A stretch of 64,000 nucleotides of DNA from JARFQW01 sp963842955 (GCA_963842955.1 CAWJIJ010000006.1:186001-250000); one strand, 5' to 3'. Counted from the first letter of the stretch, positions 25,766-34,639 are shown. The notes: a model not told the origin generated them from the sequence alone. Numbers and translations: made by a program.

Positions 25766-26539
25766 ATGGGGCTGGTTCTCGTTCTTTGCCAGGCACCGGC
25801 AGGGGCCGTCGATCCGCCCACCGGCGTAAGTCACAGCGTTGACCGGGTCACCGGGCAGGCCCTTGCGGGCCGGGACCAGCGGATTCGTAGCGCCCGGGGG
25901 GACCGGGTCGAGCTGTACGTGGCCGGGGATGATGCCAGTTCCCGGGCCATATTGTTGTTTCACGAATGGTGGGGTCTGACCGACCCGGTCCGGGCGGAGG
26001 CGGACCGCTATGCCGCCCTCGGCTATTACGTCGCAGCGCTGAACGTGTACGGAAAGCCCGCGACGGACAATCCCCGCGTCGCCCGCCGGAACATGCGCGA
26101 GCTGGATGACCGGGTGGCACGTCGCCGCGCGAGGGCGGCGCTCGAGATGCTCGTCGGGAACGGCCGGCGGGTAGCGGTTCTGGGGTGGTGCTTCGGCGGA
26201 GGCCAGGCCCTGGACGCGGCCATCGAATCTCCGGAGCTGGTCGAGGCGGTCGTAGCCTACTACGGAGACCTGGAAACCGGCCCGGAGCGACTGGCTCGTC
26301 TGAAGGCGCCGGTACTCGCCATTTTTGCCGACCGGGACCGCTGGATCACGCCGGCCCGGGCGGATGCGTTTCGCGAGGCCATGGCGGCTGCCGGCCGGGA
26401 ACTGGAGTTCCTGAGCTTTGACGCCGGGCATGCCTTCGCCAATCCGACCGCCCGCGACTACGACGGCGAGGCGGCGTCGGCTGCCCGCGCACGGACCGAT
26501 GCATTTATCGCCCGGCACCTCGGGGAGGATGACTCATGA
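25766..26539 (+). CDS. Dienelactone hydrolase family protein, probably exported
   Basis: A 257-residue alpha/beta hydrolase. The nucleophile is the cysteine in LGWCFGGGQ, the acid is in FADRDRWITP and the histidine in DAGHAFANP, giving the Cys-Asp-His triad of dienelactone hydrolases; LLFHEWWGLTD holds the conserved Glu. The start is uncertain: the ATG at 25766 leaves a short hydrophobic leader without a basic n-region, while an ATG at 25688 overlaps proS but adds RYFRRRLAGAA, which would make a better signal peptide. The substrate is unknown. Its stop overlaps the reductoisomerase-like start (ATGA). Confidence 0.82.
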   Translation: MGLVLVLCQAPAGAVDPPTGVSHSVDRVTGQALAGRDQRIRSARGDRVELYVAGDDASSRAILLFHEWWGLTDPVRAEADRYAALGYYVAALNVYGKPATDNPRVARRNMRELDDRVARRRARAALEMLVGNGRRVAVLGWCFGGGQALDAAIESPELVEAVVAYYGDLETGPERLARLKAPVLAIFADRDRWITPARADAFREAMAAAGRELEFLSFDAGHAFANPTARDYDGEAASAARARTDAFIARHLGEDDS

Positions 26540-27534
26540 AGGCGATCTACGAGGCGGATATCGATCGTGGCATCCTGGAGGGAAGCCGGATCGGCGTCCT
26601 GGGGTTTGGCGCCCAGGGGCGTGCCCATGCGCTGAACCTGCGTGATTCCGGCGCCGACGTCATGGTCGGATTGCGCCCGGGGTCTTCCTCGATCGCCGAA
26701 TGCGCGGGGCTGGATCTGCCGACCGGGCCGCCGGAACGAGTCGCCGAGGAAGCGGATCTGGTCGTGATGCTCGTACCCGACGAGGTTCAGCCAACGCTCT
26801 ATTCCGACATCCTGGCGGCCCGAATGCGCAAGGGCAGTGCGCTCGTATTCGCCCACGGCTACAGCGTTCACTTTCGCCAGATCTCGCCGCGGCCGGACCT
26901 GGACGTTCTGATGGTCGCGCCGCTGGGCATCGGTGACCAGGTCCGTCAGACCTACGCCGAGGGCAACGGCGTCCCGGCGCTTCTGGCGATCCACCAGGAT
27001 GCGACGGGAACCGCCCGCGCCCGCGGACTGGCTTATGCCGCTCTCAACGGACATGGCCGCGCCGGCGTTCTGCCGACGACATTTGCAGACGAGACCGAAA
27101 CCGACCTGTTTGCCGAGCAGGCCGTGCTGTGCGGCGGGGTCACCCATCTCATCACCGCGGCGTTCGAAACCCTGGTCGAAGCGGGATATTCCGAGGAGCT
27201 CGCCTATTTCGGTTGTCTCCACGAACTAAAGCTCATTACCGACCTGGTCCACTCCCGGGGGATCGCCGGCATGCGCCGGTCGATTTCGAGTACCGCGGAG
27301 TTCGGCGACTACACTCGGGGACCGCGGGTCATCGGCGCGGAATCGAAGGCCGCCATGAAGGACATGCTCGATGACATTCGCACAGGACAGTTTGCCGCGG
27401 AGCTGACCCAAGAGATGCAGACCGGACAGCCGGTCCTGACGGCGGGGAGAGAGGCGGCGCAAGCGCACCGGATAGAGGCCGTCGGGGCACGCCTGCGGGC
27501 AATGATGCCCTGGCTGGCCGACACCGGGCGCTAG
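26536..27534 (+). CDS. Ketol-acid reductoisomerase-like protein lacking key active-site residues
   Basis: A 332-residue protein that aligns along its full length with class I ketol-acid reductoisomerase (IlvC). The Rossmann loop GFGAQGRAHALNLRDSG, H107 (FAHGYSVHF), D190 and E194 (DETETDLFAEQAVLCGG), E230 (CLHELKLI) and S251 (SISSTAEFGD) are kept. However, the invariant APKGPGH motif reads APLGIGD, so K130 is Leu and His134 is Asp. E226, a ligand of the second magnesium, is Gly (AYFGCLHE). The E of the usual ETTF is Pro180. It is therefore probably not a normal IlvC. It is coupled to the hydrolase gene upstream and followed by pssA, where genuine ilvC sits in pseudomonads; no ilvIH is present here. 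Confidence 0.88.
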   Translation: MKAIYEADIDRGILEGSRIGVLGFGAQGRAHALNLRDSGADVMVGLRPGSSSIAECAGLDLPTGPPERVAEEADLVVMLVPDEVQPTLYSDILAARMRKGSALVFAHGYSVHFRQISPRPDLDVLMVAPLGIGDQVRQTYAEGNGVPALLAIHQDATGTARARGLAYAALNGHGRAGVLPTTFADETETDLFAEQAVLCGGVTHLITAAFETLVEAGYSEELAYFGCLHELKLITDLVHSRGIAGMRRSISSTAEFGDYTRGPRVIGAESKAAMKDMLDDIRTGQFAAELTQEMQTGQPVLTAGREAAQAHRIEAVGARLRAMMPWLADTGR

Positions 27535-27589
27535 TCATTCGCTGCCTGTCGCGGGACAATACCGTTCGGCTACCGAGGAGGGCCTGACC

Positions 27590-28357
27590 ATCGCCAGGGG
27601 AATCTATCTGCTCCCGAACTTGCTGACCACCGCGGCCCTCTTTGCGGGCTTTTACGCGGTGATCGCTGCGATGGACGGCAATTTCGATCGCGCTGCCATT
27701 GCGGTTTTCGTCGCCATGTTCATGGACGGACTGGATGGCCGGGTTGCGCGCCTGACCAGCACCGAGAGCGACTTCGGCAAGGAATACGACAGCCTGGCGG
27801 ATATGATTTCCTTTGGCCTGGCCCCGGCGCTGGTGGTCTATCAGTGGGGGATTATCCGGCTGACCGAGCTCGGCTGGCTGTGGGGCAAGCTGGGCTGGAT
27901 TACGACGTTTTTCTATGCGGTTTGCGCGGCGCTCCGGCTGGCGCGCTACAACAGCAGCATGGGCAAAGGCGACCCGCGCTTTTTCGAGGGCCTGCCGAGT
28001 CCATCCGCGGCCGCCCTGACCGCCGCCATGGTGTGGCTGGGGACGGAACTGGACGCGTCCGGATCGTTCGCGCTGATCGGGGGGTTTCTGATCACGGCGG
28101 CCGCCGGTTTGCTCATGGTCAGCAGTTTCCGCTATTACAGCGGCAAAGACCTGAACCTGACCGGGCGGGTCAAATTTGCCTACGTGCTGATCATCCCGCT
28201 GATTTTCATGGTTATTTCCCTCAACCCGCCGGTTGTGCTTTTCGGCCTGTTCTTCGCCTACGCCTTGTCCGGGCCTCTGTTGGCCGTGCTTCGGCGGGGG
28301 CGCCGCCAGCGCAGGCGCGAGCAGGCCCGCAACCCGGACGAGGAGAAAATCGGGTGA
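27590..28357 (+). CDS. pssA: CDP-diacylglycerol-serine O-phosphatidyltransferase (apparent AUC start)
   Basis: A 255-residue polytopic enzyme that makes phosphatidylserine. The CDP-alcohol motif is complete (DGLDGRVAR, then G and LADM with the right spacing). The conserved N-terminal ARGIYLLPNLLTT lies before the first usual start codon (TTG at 27620). The perfect Shine-Dalgarno AGGAGG at 27576-27581 stands 8 bases before an ATC codon at 27590, in frame, which would give M-ARGIYLLPN. I therefore place the start at this ATC; an in-frame CTG at 27584 is too close to the Shine-Dalgarno. The stop shares a base with the next start (TGATG). Confidence 0.85.
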   Translation: MARGIYLLPNLLTTAALFAGFYAVIAAMDGNFDRAAIAVFVAMFMDGLDGRVARLTSTESDFGKEYDSLADMISFGLAPALVVYQWGIIRLTELGWLWGKLGWITTFFYAVCAALRLARYNSSMGKGDPRFFEGLPSPSAAALTAAMVWLGTELDASGSFALIGGFLITAAAGLLMVSSFRYYSGKDLNLTGRVKFAYVLIIPLIFMVISLNPPVVLFGLFFAYALSGPLLAVLRRGRRQRRREQARNPDEEKIG

Positions 28358-29178
28358 TGGAGGATCGCCGCCTGGCCTGCCTGCGAGCTATGGGTCTGAC
28401 ACCCTGGGTGCTTCGGCGGCCGGCGGCCTCGAGCGGAGATCCAATGGCCAACCCCGCATCCGATCCCGGGTCAGGAGATCCCGAATGTCGGGATGTTTCT
28501 CCGGATGCGGCCCCGGCGCTGGACATGACCCGGCCGGCTTCGGATCCCGCGAACAGGCGGCCGCAACCGGGACCGGCGTCGCCGCCGGCGGATGTTCCGA
28601 GCCTCGGCTGGCCGGAGCTCGAGGCGCGGGTCAGCGGCTGCGAGGCCTGCGAGCTGCACGAGCACCGGACCCAGACCGTCTTCGGCGTCGGCAACCGGTC
28701 CGCTCGATGGCTGTTCATCGGCGAGGCGCCGGGTGCCGAGGAGGATCGTCGCGGCGAGCCGTTTGTCGGACGGGCCGGCCAGCTTCTCGATGCGATGCTC
28801 GCGGCGCTGGGACTGGATCGCCAGCAGGTCTTTATCGCCAATGTCCTGAAGTGCCGGCCGCCGGGCAACCGGGACCCGCGCACCGAGGAATCGCGAGCCT
28901 GCGCGCCATTTCTCCAACGCCAGATCGCGCTGATCGATCCCGGAGTGATCGTGGCCCTGGGCCGGATATCCGCCCAGCAGCTGCTTCAGTCCGACAAGCC
29001 GCTGGGGACCCTGCGCGGCCGGGTGCATGGCCTGGGTCCGGACGCCCGTCCCCTGGTCGTGACCTATCATCCGGCTTACCTGCTGCGCCAGCCCTCCCAG
29101 AAGGCCCGGGCCTGGGAGGACCTGCTCCTGGCTCGACGCATAGTTGCCGGAAGGGCCGGGACCGATGAGCGCGGTTGA
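28357..29178 (+). CDS. Family 4 uracil-DNA glycosylase (4Fe-4S)
   Basis: A 273-residue protein. Residues 85-270 are a family 4 uracil-DNA glycosylase: cluster cysteines C95, C98 (CEACEL), C166 (LKCRPP) and C182; active-site motif GEAPGAEEDRRGEPFVGRAG; and C-terminal HPAYLLRQ. It removes uracil from DNA. The first 85 residues are a Pro/Ala/Asp-rich, probably disordered extension that many gammaproteobacterial homologues share. It overlaps rimI by 14 bases. Confidence 0.92.
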   Translation: MEDRRLACLRAMGLTPWVLRRPAASSGDPMANPASDPGSGDPECRDVSPDAAPALDMTRPASDPANRRPQPGPASPPADVPSLGWPELEARVSGCEACELHEHRTQTVFGVGNRSARWLFIGEAPGAEEDRRGEPFVGRAGQLLDAMLAALGLDRQQVFIANVLKCRPPGNRDPRTEESRACAPFLQRQIALIDPGVIVALGRISAQQLLQSDKPLGTLRGRVHGLGPDARPLVVTYHPAYLLRQPSQKARAWEDLLLARRIVAGRAGTDERG

Positions 29179-29635
29179 GTCGGATTTCCATCCCGCCCGT
29201 GTCCGGCCGATGGCGTCCGGGGACGTCTGGACCGTGGCCGCCATCGAGGCGGAGGCTTACCAGTTCCCGTGGAGCCCGGGCATTTTCCGCGATTGTCTCA
29301 GCGCGGGCTACCACGCATTCGTCCTGGACCTGCCCGCCGACGGCGTCCAGGGCTATGCCGTGCTGTCGGTGGGCGCCGGGGAAGCGCACCTGCTGAATCT
29401 CTGTGTCCGTCCCACGCTCCACGGGGGCGGTCACGGCCGCTTGCTGCTTGAGGCGGTCCTTCGCCAGGCCACGGCCCACGGCGCCCGGGAGATCTTCCTG
29501 GAAGTGCGGCCGTCCAACGAGGCGGCGATCCGGCTGTATCGGCGGGCCGAGTTTCGCCAGATCGGCCGCCGCAAGCGCTACTACCGTGCACGGGACGGGC
29601 GGGAAGACGCGCTGGTTTTCGCCAAGGATCTCTAG
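29165..29635 (+). CDS. rimI: Ribosomal protein S18-alanine N-acetyltransferase
   Basis: A 156-residue GNAT acetyltransferase. The N-terminal VRPMASGDVWTVAAIEAEAYQFPWSPGIFRDCL and the acetyl-CoA loop VRPTLHGGGHGRLLLEAV match RimI, as does EVRPSNEAAIRLYRRAEFRQIGRRKRYY. I use the ATG at 29165 (MSAVESDFHP), inside the glycosylase gene; the frame also opens earlier. Uracil glycosylase followed by rimI is a common gammaproteobacterial pair. Confidence 0.92.
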   Translation: MSAVESDFHPARVRPMASGDVWTVAAIEAEAYQFPWSPGIFRDCLSAGYHAFVLDLPADGVQGYAVLSVGAGEAHLLNLCVRPTLHGGGHGRLLLEAVLRQATAHGAREIFLEVRPSNEAAIRLYRRAEFRQIGRRKRYYRARDGREDALVFAKDL

Positions 29636-29688
29636 CGCGGCGCCGACAGAATTACGTCCTCATGGAAGGCGGGCGCACCCGCTTGCAG

Positions 29689-29694
29689 TACAAT
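29689..29694 (+). promoter_or_regulatory. Probable prfC -10 element with GC-rich discriminator
   Basis: TACAAT followed by CCGCGCCCCGCC, 54 bases before the prfC ATG. It has the same layout as the promoters of metG, mrp and valS; no clear -35 is visible. Confidence 0.5.
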
Positions 29695-29748
29695 CCGCGC
29701 CCCGCCAGACGATGGCCGAGAGAGTGGCCCAGGGATACGACGAGGATC

Positions 29749-31341
29749 ATGACCGAGGAAAAGCCAACCGGGCAACGGCGCACGTTTGCGATCATTTCGC
29801 ACCCTGACGCCGGCAAGACCACGCTGACCGAGAAACTGCTGCTTTTTGGCGGCGCCATACAGATGGCGGGGACGGTGAAAGGCCGCAAGTCTTCACGTCA
29901 CGCCACTTCGGACTGGATGGCGCTCGAGCAGCAGCGCGGAATCTCCGTGACCTCCTCGGTGATGCAGTTTCCCTATCGCGATCGGGTCGTGAACCTGCTC
30001 GACACCCCCGGCCACGCCGACTTCTCCGAAGACACCTACCGGACCTTGACCGCCGTGGACTCCGCGTTGATGGTGATCGACTGCGCCAAGGGCGTGGAAG
30101 AGCGCACCATCAAGCTCATGGAGGTGTGCCGGCTCAGGACCACGCCCATCGTCAGCTTTATCAACAAGCTGGACCGGGAGGGCCGTGATCCCATGGAACT
30201 CCTCGACGAAATGGAGCGGATTCTCAAGATTCGCTGTGCGCCCATCACCTGGCCCATCGGCATGGGCAGCCGCTTGCGCGGCATCTATCATCTGCCGGAC
30301 GATCGGATCTATGTCTACCGGGAGCAGGCGCGCGGCGTCCTGGGCGAGACCGAAGTCGTCGAAGGCCTGGAAAGCGAGGCGGCCAACGCGGTGCTGGGCG
30401 ACCTGGCGGACGAGTTCCGCGAGGAGATCGAGCTGGTCAGGGGCGCCTCCCACGAGTGGGATCATGATGCTTATCTCGCCGGTGAGCTGACTCCCGTGTT
30501 TTTCGGGTCGGCCATCAACAACTTCGGTGTCCGGGAACTGCTGGACGGGTTCGTGACCTGGGCCCCCGCGCCCATGCCGAGGGATTCCGTCGAACGGGTC
30601 GTTCAGCCCGAAGAGCCGGCTCTGACGGGGTTCATTTTCAAGATCCAGGCCAACATGGATCCGGCCCACCGGGACCGGATTGCGTTCATGCGGATCTGCT
30701 CCGGCAACTACTCGCGCGGGATGAAGATGCGCCACGTCCGCCTCGGCAAGGATGTGCGCATTGCCGATGCGGTGACGTTCCTGGCCGCGGACCGGCAGCA
30801 CACCGAAGAGGCCTGGGCCGGAGACATCATCGGCCTGCACAACCATGGAACGATCAACATCGGCGACACCTTTACCGAAGGGGAAAACGTGACGTTCACC
30901 GGGATCCCGAATTTTGCCCCGGAACTGTTCCGCCGGGCGATTCTGCGCGATCCCCTGCGCATGAAAGCCCTGCAAAAGGGGTTGGGGCAGTTGTGCGAGG
31001 AGGGCGCGACCCAGCTGTTCCGGCCGGTTCATTCCAACGACCTGATCCTGGGCGCCGTGGGCCCGCTCCAGTTCGACGTCGTCGCGCACCGGCTGCAGAG
31101 CGAGTACGGTGTGAGCTGCAGTTTCGAGAACGTCAATGTGGCGACCGCCCGCTGGGTTTATTCCGCCGACCCGGCTGAGCTGGACCGCTTCCGCCGAAAG
31201 GTGACGGAGAACCTGGCCATCGACCACGGTGAGTGTCTGGTTTATCTTGCCCCGAGCCGTGTGAACCTGTCGCTGACGGAAGAACGCTGGCCGGAACTCG
31301 ATTTCCGGCCCACGCGGGAGCACCTGGCCCACGCGGCCTGA
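29749..31341 (+). CDS. prfC: Peptide chain release factor 3
   Basis: A 530-residue translational GTPase that recycles RF1/RF2 from the ribosome; E. coli RF3 has 529. G1 is SHPDAGKTT near residues 18-26, switch I carries QQRGISVTSSVMQF, G3 is DTPGHADFSEDTYR, G4 is NKLDREGRDP. The C-terminal domain (VHSNDLILGAVGPLQFDVV) is intact. The ATG at 29749 has CGAGGATC upstream; the frame opens 29 codons earlier without homology. Confidence 0.97.
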   Translation: MTEEKPTGQRRTFAIISHPDAGKTTLTEKLLLFGGAIQMAGTVKGRKSSRHATSDWMALEQQRGISVTSSVMQFPYRDRVVNLLDTPGHADFSEDTYRTLTAVDSALMVIDCAKGVEERTIKLMEVCRLRTTPIVSFINKLDREGRDPMELLDEMERILKIRCAPITWPIGMGSRLRGIYHLPDDRIYVYREQARGVLGETEVVEGLESEAANAVLGDLADEFREEIELVRGASHEWDHDAYLAGELTPVFFGSAINNFGVRELLDGFVTWAPAPMPRDSVERVVQPEEPALTGFIFKIQANMDPAHRDRIAFMRICSGNYSRGMKMRHVRLGKDVRIADAVTFLAADRQHTEEAWAGDIIGLHNHGTINIGDTFTEGENVTFTGIPNFAPELFRRAILRDPLRMKALQKGLGQLCEEGATQLFRPVHSNDLILGAVGPLQFDVVAHRLQSEYGVSCSFENVNVATARWVYSADPAELDRFRRKVTENLAIDHGECLVYLAPSRVNLSLTEERWPELDFRPTREHLAHAA

Positions 31342-31358
31342 TCGGCGAACGGTGGTCT

Positions 31359-31376
31359 CGTCCGCCCGGGCGGACG
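31359..31376. terminator. Perfect 18-base palindrome between prfC and the MFS gene
   Basis: CGTCCGCCC-GGGCGGACG is a perfect inverted repeat 17 bases after the prfC stop and 31 bases before the MFS start. It lacks a T-tract, so it is not a classical intrinsic terminator. It may stabilise the prfC mRNA end, terminate weakly, or be an operator. Confidence 0.4.
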
Positions 31377-31407
31377 GTTACCCGGGAAACCCCGGAAGGA
31401 CAATGCG

Positions 31408-32718
31408 ATGAGCAAGTTATTCTTCCGCCGTCCGGTCCTGGGCTGGGCATTCTACGACTGGGCCAACTCGGCGTTCGCCACGACGGTCATGGCCGGGTTC
31501 TTCCCGGTCTTTTACAGCGCGATCAGCAAGGATGTGTCCACCCAGGATTCCCAGTTCTGGTTCAATATCACGCTGGCGGGTTCGAGCCTGATGGTGGCCC
31601 TGTTTGCGCCGATCCTGGGAGCCATCGCGGACCAGGGCGGCAACCGCAAGAAGTTTCTCGTGTTCTTTGCATTCCTCGGCGCGCTCATGACCGCGGGCCT
31701 CGCCTGGGTACATGTCGGCCAATGGTGGCTGGGCCTGGCGTTCTATGCCTTTGGCACGGTGGGGTTTTCCGGCGCCAATATCTTCTACGACTCCATGCTC
31801 GTGGATGTGGCCGAGGAAGAAGAATTCGACATGGTGTCGGCCTACGGGTACTCCGCCGGCTACATCGGCGGCGGCCTGCTGTTTGTCGTCAACGTGCTCA
31901 TGGTCACGCGTCCGGAGATGTTCGGGTTTGCCGATGCCGGCGTCGCGATCAAGGCCGCGTTCGTCAGCGTGGCCGTTTGGTGGATGGTCTTCACGATTCC
32001 GCTGCTCCTGTTCGTCAAGGAAACGGCCACGCCGGACCAGGCGCCGGCCGGCCGGGCCGTTCGCGACGGCATCGCTCAGCTGAAGCAGACCTTCGGCGAG
32101 ATCCGCAAGCTCCGGGTCCTGCTCCTTTTCCTGGTGGGCTACTGGCTTTACATCGATGGCGTCAACACGGTGATCAAGACGGCCGTGTTCTTCGGCGACC
32201 GGGTCCTGAACCTGCCCCAGGAAAGCCTGATCACGGCGCTGCTGCTCACCCAGTTCGTGGCATTTCCGGCGGCGCTGGCCTTCGGCTGGCTGGGCAAGCG
32301 CATCGGACCGAGGCCGGCGATTCTGATCGGCCTCGGCGTGTATCTCCTCGCCCTGACATACGCCTGGCTGTTTCTCGATACCGGGGCGGATTTCTACAAG
32401 CTGGCGGTTGCCATCGGACTCGTTCAGGGTGGCGTGCAGAGCCTCTCTCGCAGCCTCTATGCCCGGCTTATTCCGACCTCGAAGACCGCCGAGTTTTTCG
32501 GTTTTTTCAACATGGTCGGGAAGTTCGCGGCAATCCTCGGGCCGATGCTCATGGCCCTGACGCCCCTGGTGATACCGGGCGCAACCGAGCGCGACAGCAT
32601 CATGTCGGTTTCGCTTCTGTTTATCGCGGGCGGGTGGCTGCTGTGGCAGGTCAACGTGAGCGAAGGGATGGCGGCGGCCAACGCCATGGAAGCCGAATCG
32701 CGCGGGCCTGACGCCTGA
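31408..32718 (+). CDS. MFS transporter, UMF1/Atg22-like
   Basis: A 436-residue transporter with about twelve helices. FYDWANSAFATTVMAGFFPVFY near residues 16-37 and the GAIADQGGNRKKFLVFF loop near 70-86 are typical of the UMF1/Atg22-like branch of the major facilitator superfamily, as is SLYARLIPTSKTAEFFGFFN near residues 350-370. The substrate is not known for bacterial members. The Shine-Dalgarno GGAAGGAC precedes the ATG. Its last 68 bases overlap the convergent tgpA-like gene. Confidence 0.88.
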   Translation: MSKLFFRRPVLGWAFYDWANSAFATTVMAGFFPVFYSAISKDVSTQDSQFWFNITLAGSSLMVALFAPILGAIADQGGNRKKFLVFFAFLGALMTAGLAWVHVGQWWLGLAFYAFGTVGFSGANIFYDSMLVDVAEEEEFDMVSAYGYSAGYIGGGLLFVVNVLMVTRPEMFGFADAGVAIKAAFVSVAVWWMVFTIPLLLFVKETATPDQAPAGRAVRDGIAQLKQTFGEIRKLRVLLLFLVGYWLYIDGVNTVIKTAVFFGDRVLNLPQESLITALLLTQFVAFPAALAFGWLGKRIGPRPAILIGLGVYLLALTYAWLFLDTGADFYKLAVAIGLVQGGVQSLSRSLYARLIPTSKTAEFFGFFNMVGKFAAILGPMLMALTPLVIPGATERDSIMSVSLLFIAGGWLLWQVNVSEGMAAANAMEAESRGPDA

Positions 32719-34639
32719 GGCGAGCCAGGGCGCCGGCATCGGAGCCGTCCCGGTAGCGCACCGAGACGTAAGTCCGGGTGAAGTCGCTGACGAGCGGGGC
32801 GAGTTCCGGGTGACCGTCCGCAATCCGTTCGGCGTAGGCCGTCGGGCCTTCCCAGGGGTGACGAACGACCCCGGTTGCCGCCAGCCGCCGGCAGACCCGT
32901 CGGTACACCCGTCCGGCTTCATCCATGGATGCGGGGCGGTAGTGCCAGGCCAGCCAGATCGTGAAGGCGCTCATCGATACGGCAACGATGAACGTGAGGA
33001 TCAGGACCAGGTTTCGCCAGTCCGGATCGTCCAGGCCCAGGCGGGTAAGAAACTCCCGCTGCCGCTCCGGTCCGTAGCTCAGGACCCACTCGTTCCAGAC
33101 CGAGTCCAGCGCATCCCACGCCATCTCCAGCCGGTAGCCAAGGACAAATGATCCCCCGAAGCTGCGACCCGCTGAACGGTCGGCCGCGAAGTCGAGATCC
33201 AGTCCGTCGAGGATACGCTCCGGCGCGATCGCGCCCGTGGGGTCAACACGCTGCCAGCCGGCCCCTGGGATCCAGACTTCCGCCCAGGCGTGAGCGTCGG
33301 ACTGGCGCACGATCATTCGTTCGCTTAGGGGATTGGTCTCGCCCCCGTGGTAACCGGTCACCACGCGCGCCGGAATGCCGGCGGCGCGCATCAGCACCGT
33401 GAACGCGGAGGCATAGTGTTCGCAGAACCCCCGCCGGGACTCGAACAGGAATTCGTCAACGGTGCTGCCGGTGGTCAGAGCCGGCGGCTCCAGCGTGTAC
33501 CAGAAGGGCTCGCGGGTGAAGCGTGCCAGCGCTCCGTCAACCACGCCCTCGTCGGTTCCGTAGGTGTCCCGAAGGGATGCGGCGAGCGCCCGCGTTCGCG
33601 GATTGCCCTCGTCCGGCAGGTCCGTGTACAGAAGACGCCGCCACTCGCTCAGTTGAAGATCGCCGACCGCATCGGGGTAGGAGGTCAGATCCACGGCAGT
33701 GACCTTGTCCACGTTCTGGCGAGCGACAAGCCGAAAGTCATGGGTCATGAACGCTTCGTCCGCAGACCAGGTTCGGGCCACATCCAGAGCCGGGAGCCAG
33801 GGCCTGCCGCTGGGCTCCAGGAGTAGCCGGTACACCACCGCCGATCCCGGGTAACGCACTGCCCCGTTGGTCAAGGGATAGCGTATGCCCTCTGACCAGG
33901 TGCGGCCGTCAAACCGGTCCAGCACCGGGCCGCGCCAGTATCGCGCCGCCGGAGGCGGTGGCTCGCCAACGAAACTGACCCGAAACGCCACGGCTTCAGA
34001 ACGAACGAGCTTGCTGATCGAGCCCGGCGACATGCTGTCGCTCAGGCCCGTGGAGCCGCTGCCTCCCACCTGCGGCAAAGCCCAGAAGGGCCCGGGCACG
34101 CGCGGGAAAAGAATGAACATCACGGCGGCCAGCGGGACGGCTAGCGCGAGCAGGCGCAGGGCCAGGCCGCCGGCACGCCGGCGGGTCAGCGGTGGGCCGA
34201 TCCGGGCTGACTGGAGCAGGCTCATCGTAATGAACGTTGTCGCCAGCACCAGGTAGGGCAGGCTCAGCAATGTCTGGTCATACAACAGCTCGGCGATAAC
34301 GAGAAACCAGGCAATGAAGGCCAGCACCTGGAAGTCACGCCGCTGACTGGTTTCCAGGATCTTGAGGCTCAGGGTGACGGTCAACAGGGCCGTGCCCGCC
34401 TCCAGGCCGTTAATCGTGCGATAGCTGGCCAGGACCGCGGCGAATCCGGCTGCGGCCATCACTGCCCTGAGAAATCCGCCGGGAACCGGCCATCCTCGTG
34501 ACGCGGCCGTCAGCCGCCAGACGGCGGCCACAACTACCAGGCCGGTGATCCAGCCCGGCAGGCGCGTGACGTGCGGCGCCAGCGCCAGAGCGACACCTGC
34601 AAGGCTCCACAGGAGCCGCTGGACCATCCGGTCAGGCAT
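32651..34639 (-). CDS. TgpA-like membrane transglutaminase (DUF3488-transglutaminase core-DUF4129)
   Basis: A 662-residue protein with N-terminal membrane helices (residues 1-185, DUF3488), a periplasmic transglutaminase domain with C406 (RRGFCEHYASAF), H450 (DAHAWAEVW) and an Asp near 465 (VDPTG), a further helix near residues 550-570 and a cytoplasmic C-terminal DUF4129-like part. TgpA is essential in Pseudomonas aeruginosa; its substrate is unknown. It overlaps DUF58 by 8 bases and ends 68 bases inside the convergent MFS gene. Confidence 0.93.
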   Translation of the reverse strand: MPDRMVQRLLWSLAGVALALAPHVTRLPGWITGLVVVAAVWRLTAASRGWPVPGGFLRAVMAAAGFAAVLASYRTINGLEAGTALLTVTLSLKILETSQRRDFQVLAFIAWFLVIAELLYDQTLLSLPYLVLATTFITMSLLQSARIGPPLTRRRAGGLALRLLALAVPLAAVMFILFPRVPGPFWALPQVGGSGSTGLSDSMSPGSISKLVRSEAVAFRVSFVGEPPPPAARYWRGPVLDRFDGRTWSEGIRYPLTNGAVRYPGSAVVYRLLLEPSGRPWLPALDVARTWSADEAFMTHDFRLVARQNVDKVTAVDLTSYPDAVGDLQLSEWRRLLYTDLPDEGNPRTRALAASLRDTYGTDEGVVDGALARFTREPFWYTLEPPALTTGSTVDEFLFESRRGFCEHYASAFTVLMRAAGIPARVVTGYHGGETNPLSERMIVRQSDAHAWAEVWIPGAGWQRVDPTGAIAPERILDGLDLDFAADRSAGRSFGGSFVLGYRLEMAWDALDSVWNEWVLSYGPERQREFLTRLGLDDPDWRNLVLILTFIVAVSMSAFTIWLAWHYRPASMDEAGRVYRRVCRRLAATGVVRHPWEGPTAYAERIADGHPELAPLVSDFTRTYVSVRYRDGSDAGALARLRRQARAIRLPWRWPPPSLRSR

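Noticed and set aside
30993..31178. Small plus-strand frame inside prfC
   Set aside because: Out-of-frame shadow without Shine-Dalgarno or family features.
29893..31332. About 480-codon open frame opposite prfC
   Set aside because: Antisense shadow; the plus strand encodes intact release factor 3.
31417..32922. About 500-codon open frame opposite the MFS transporter
   Set aside because: Antisense shadow of a clear membrane protein gene, no recognisable motif.
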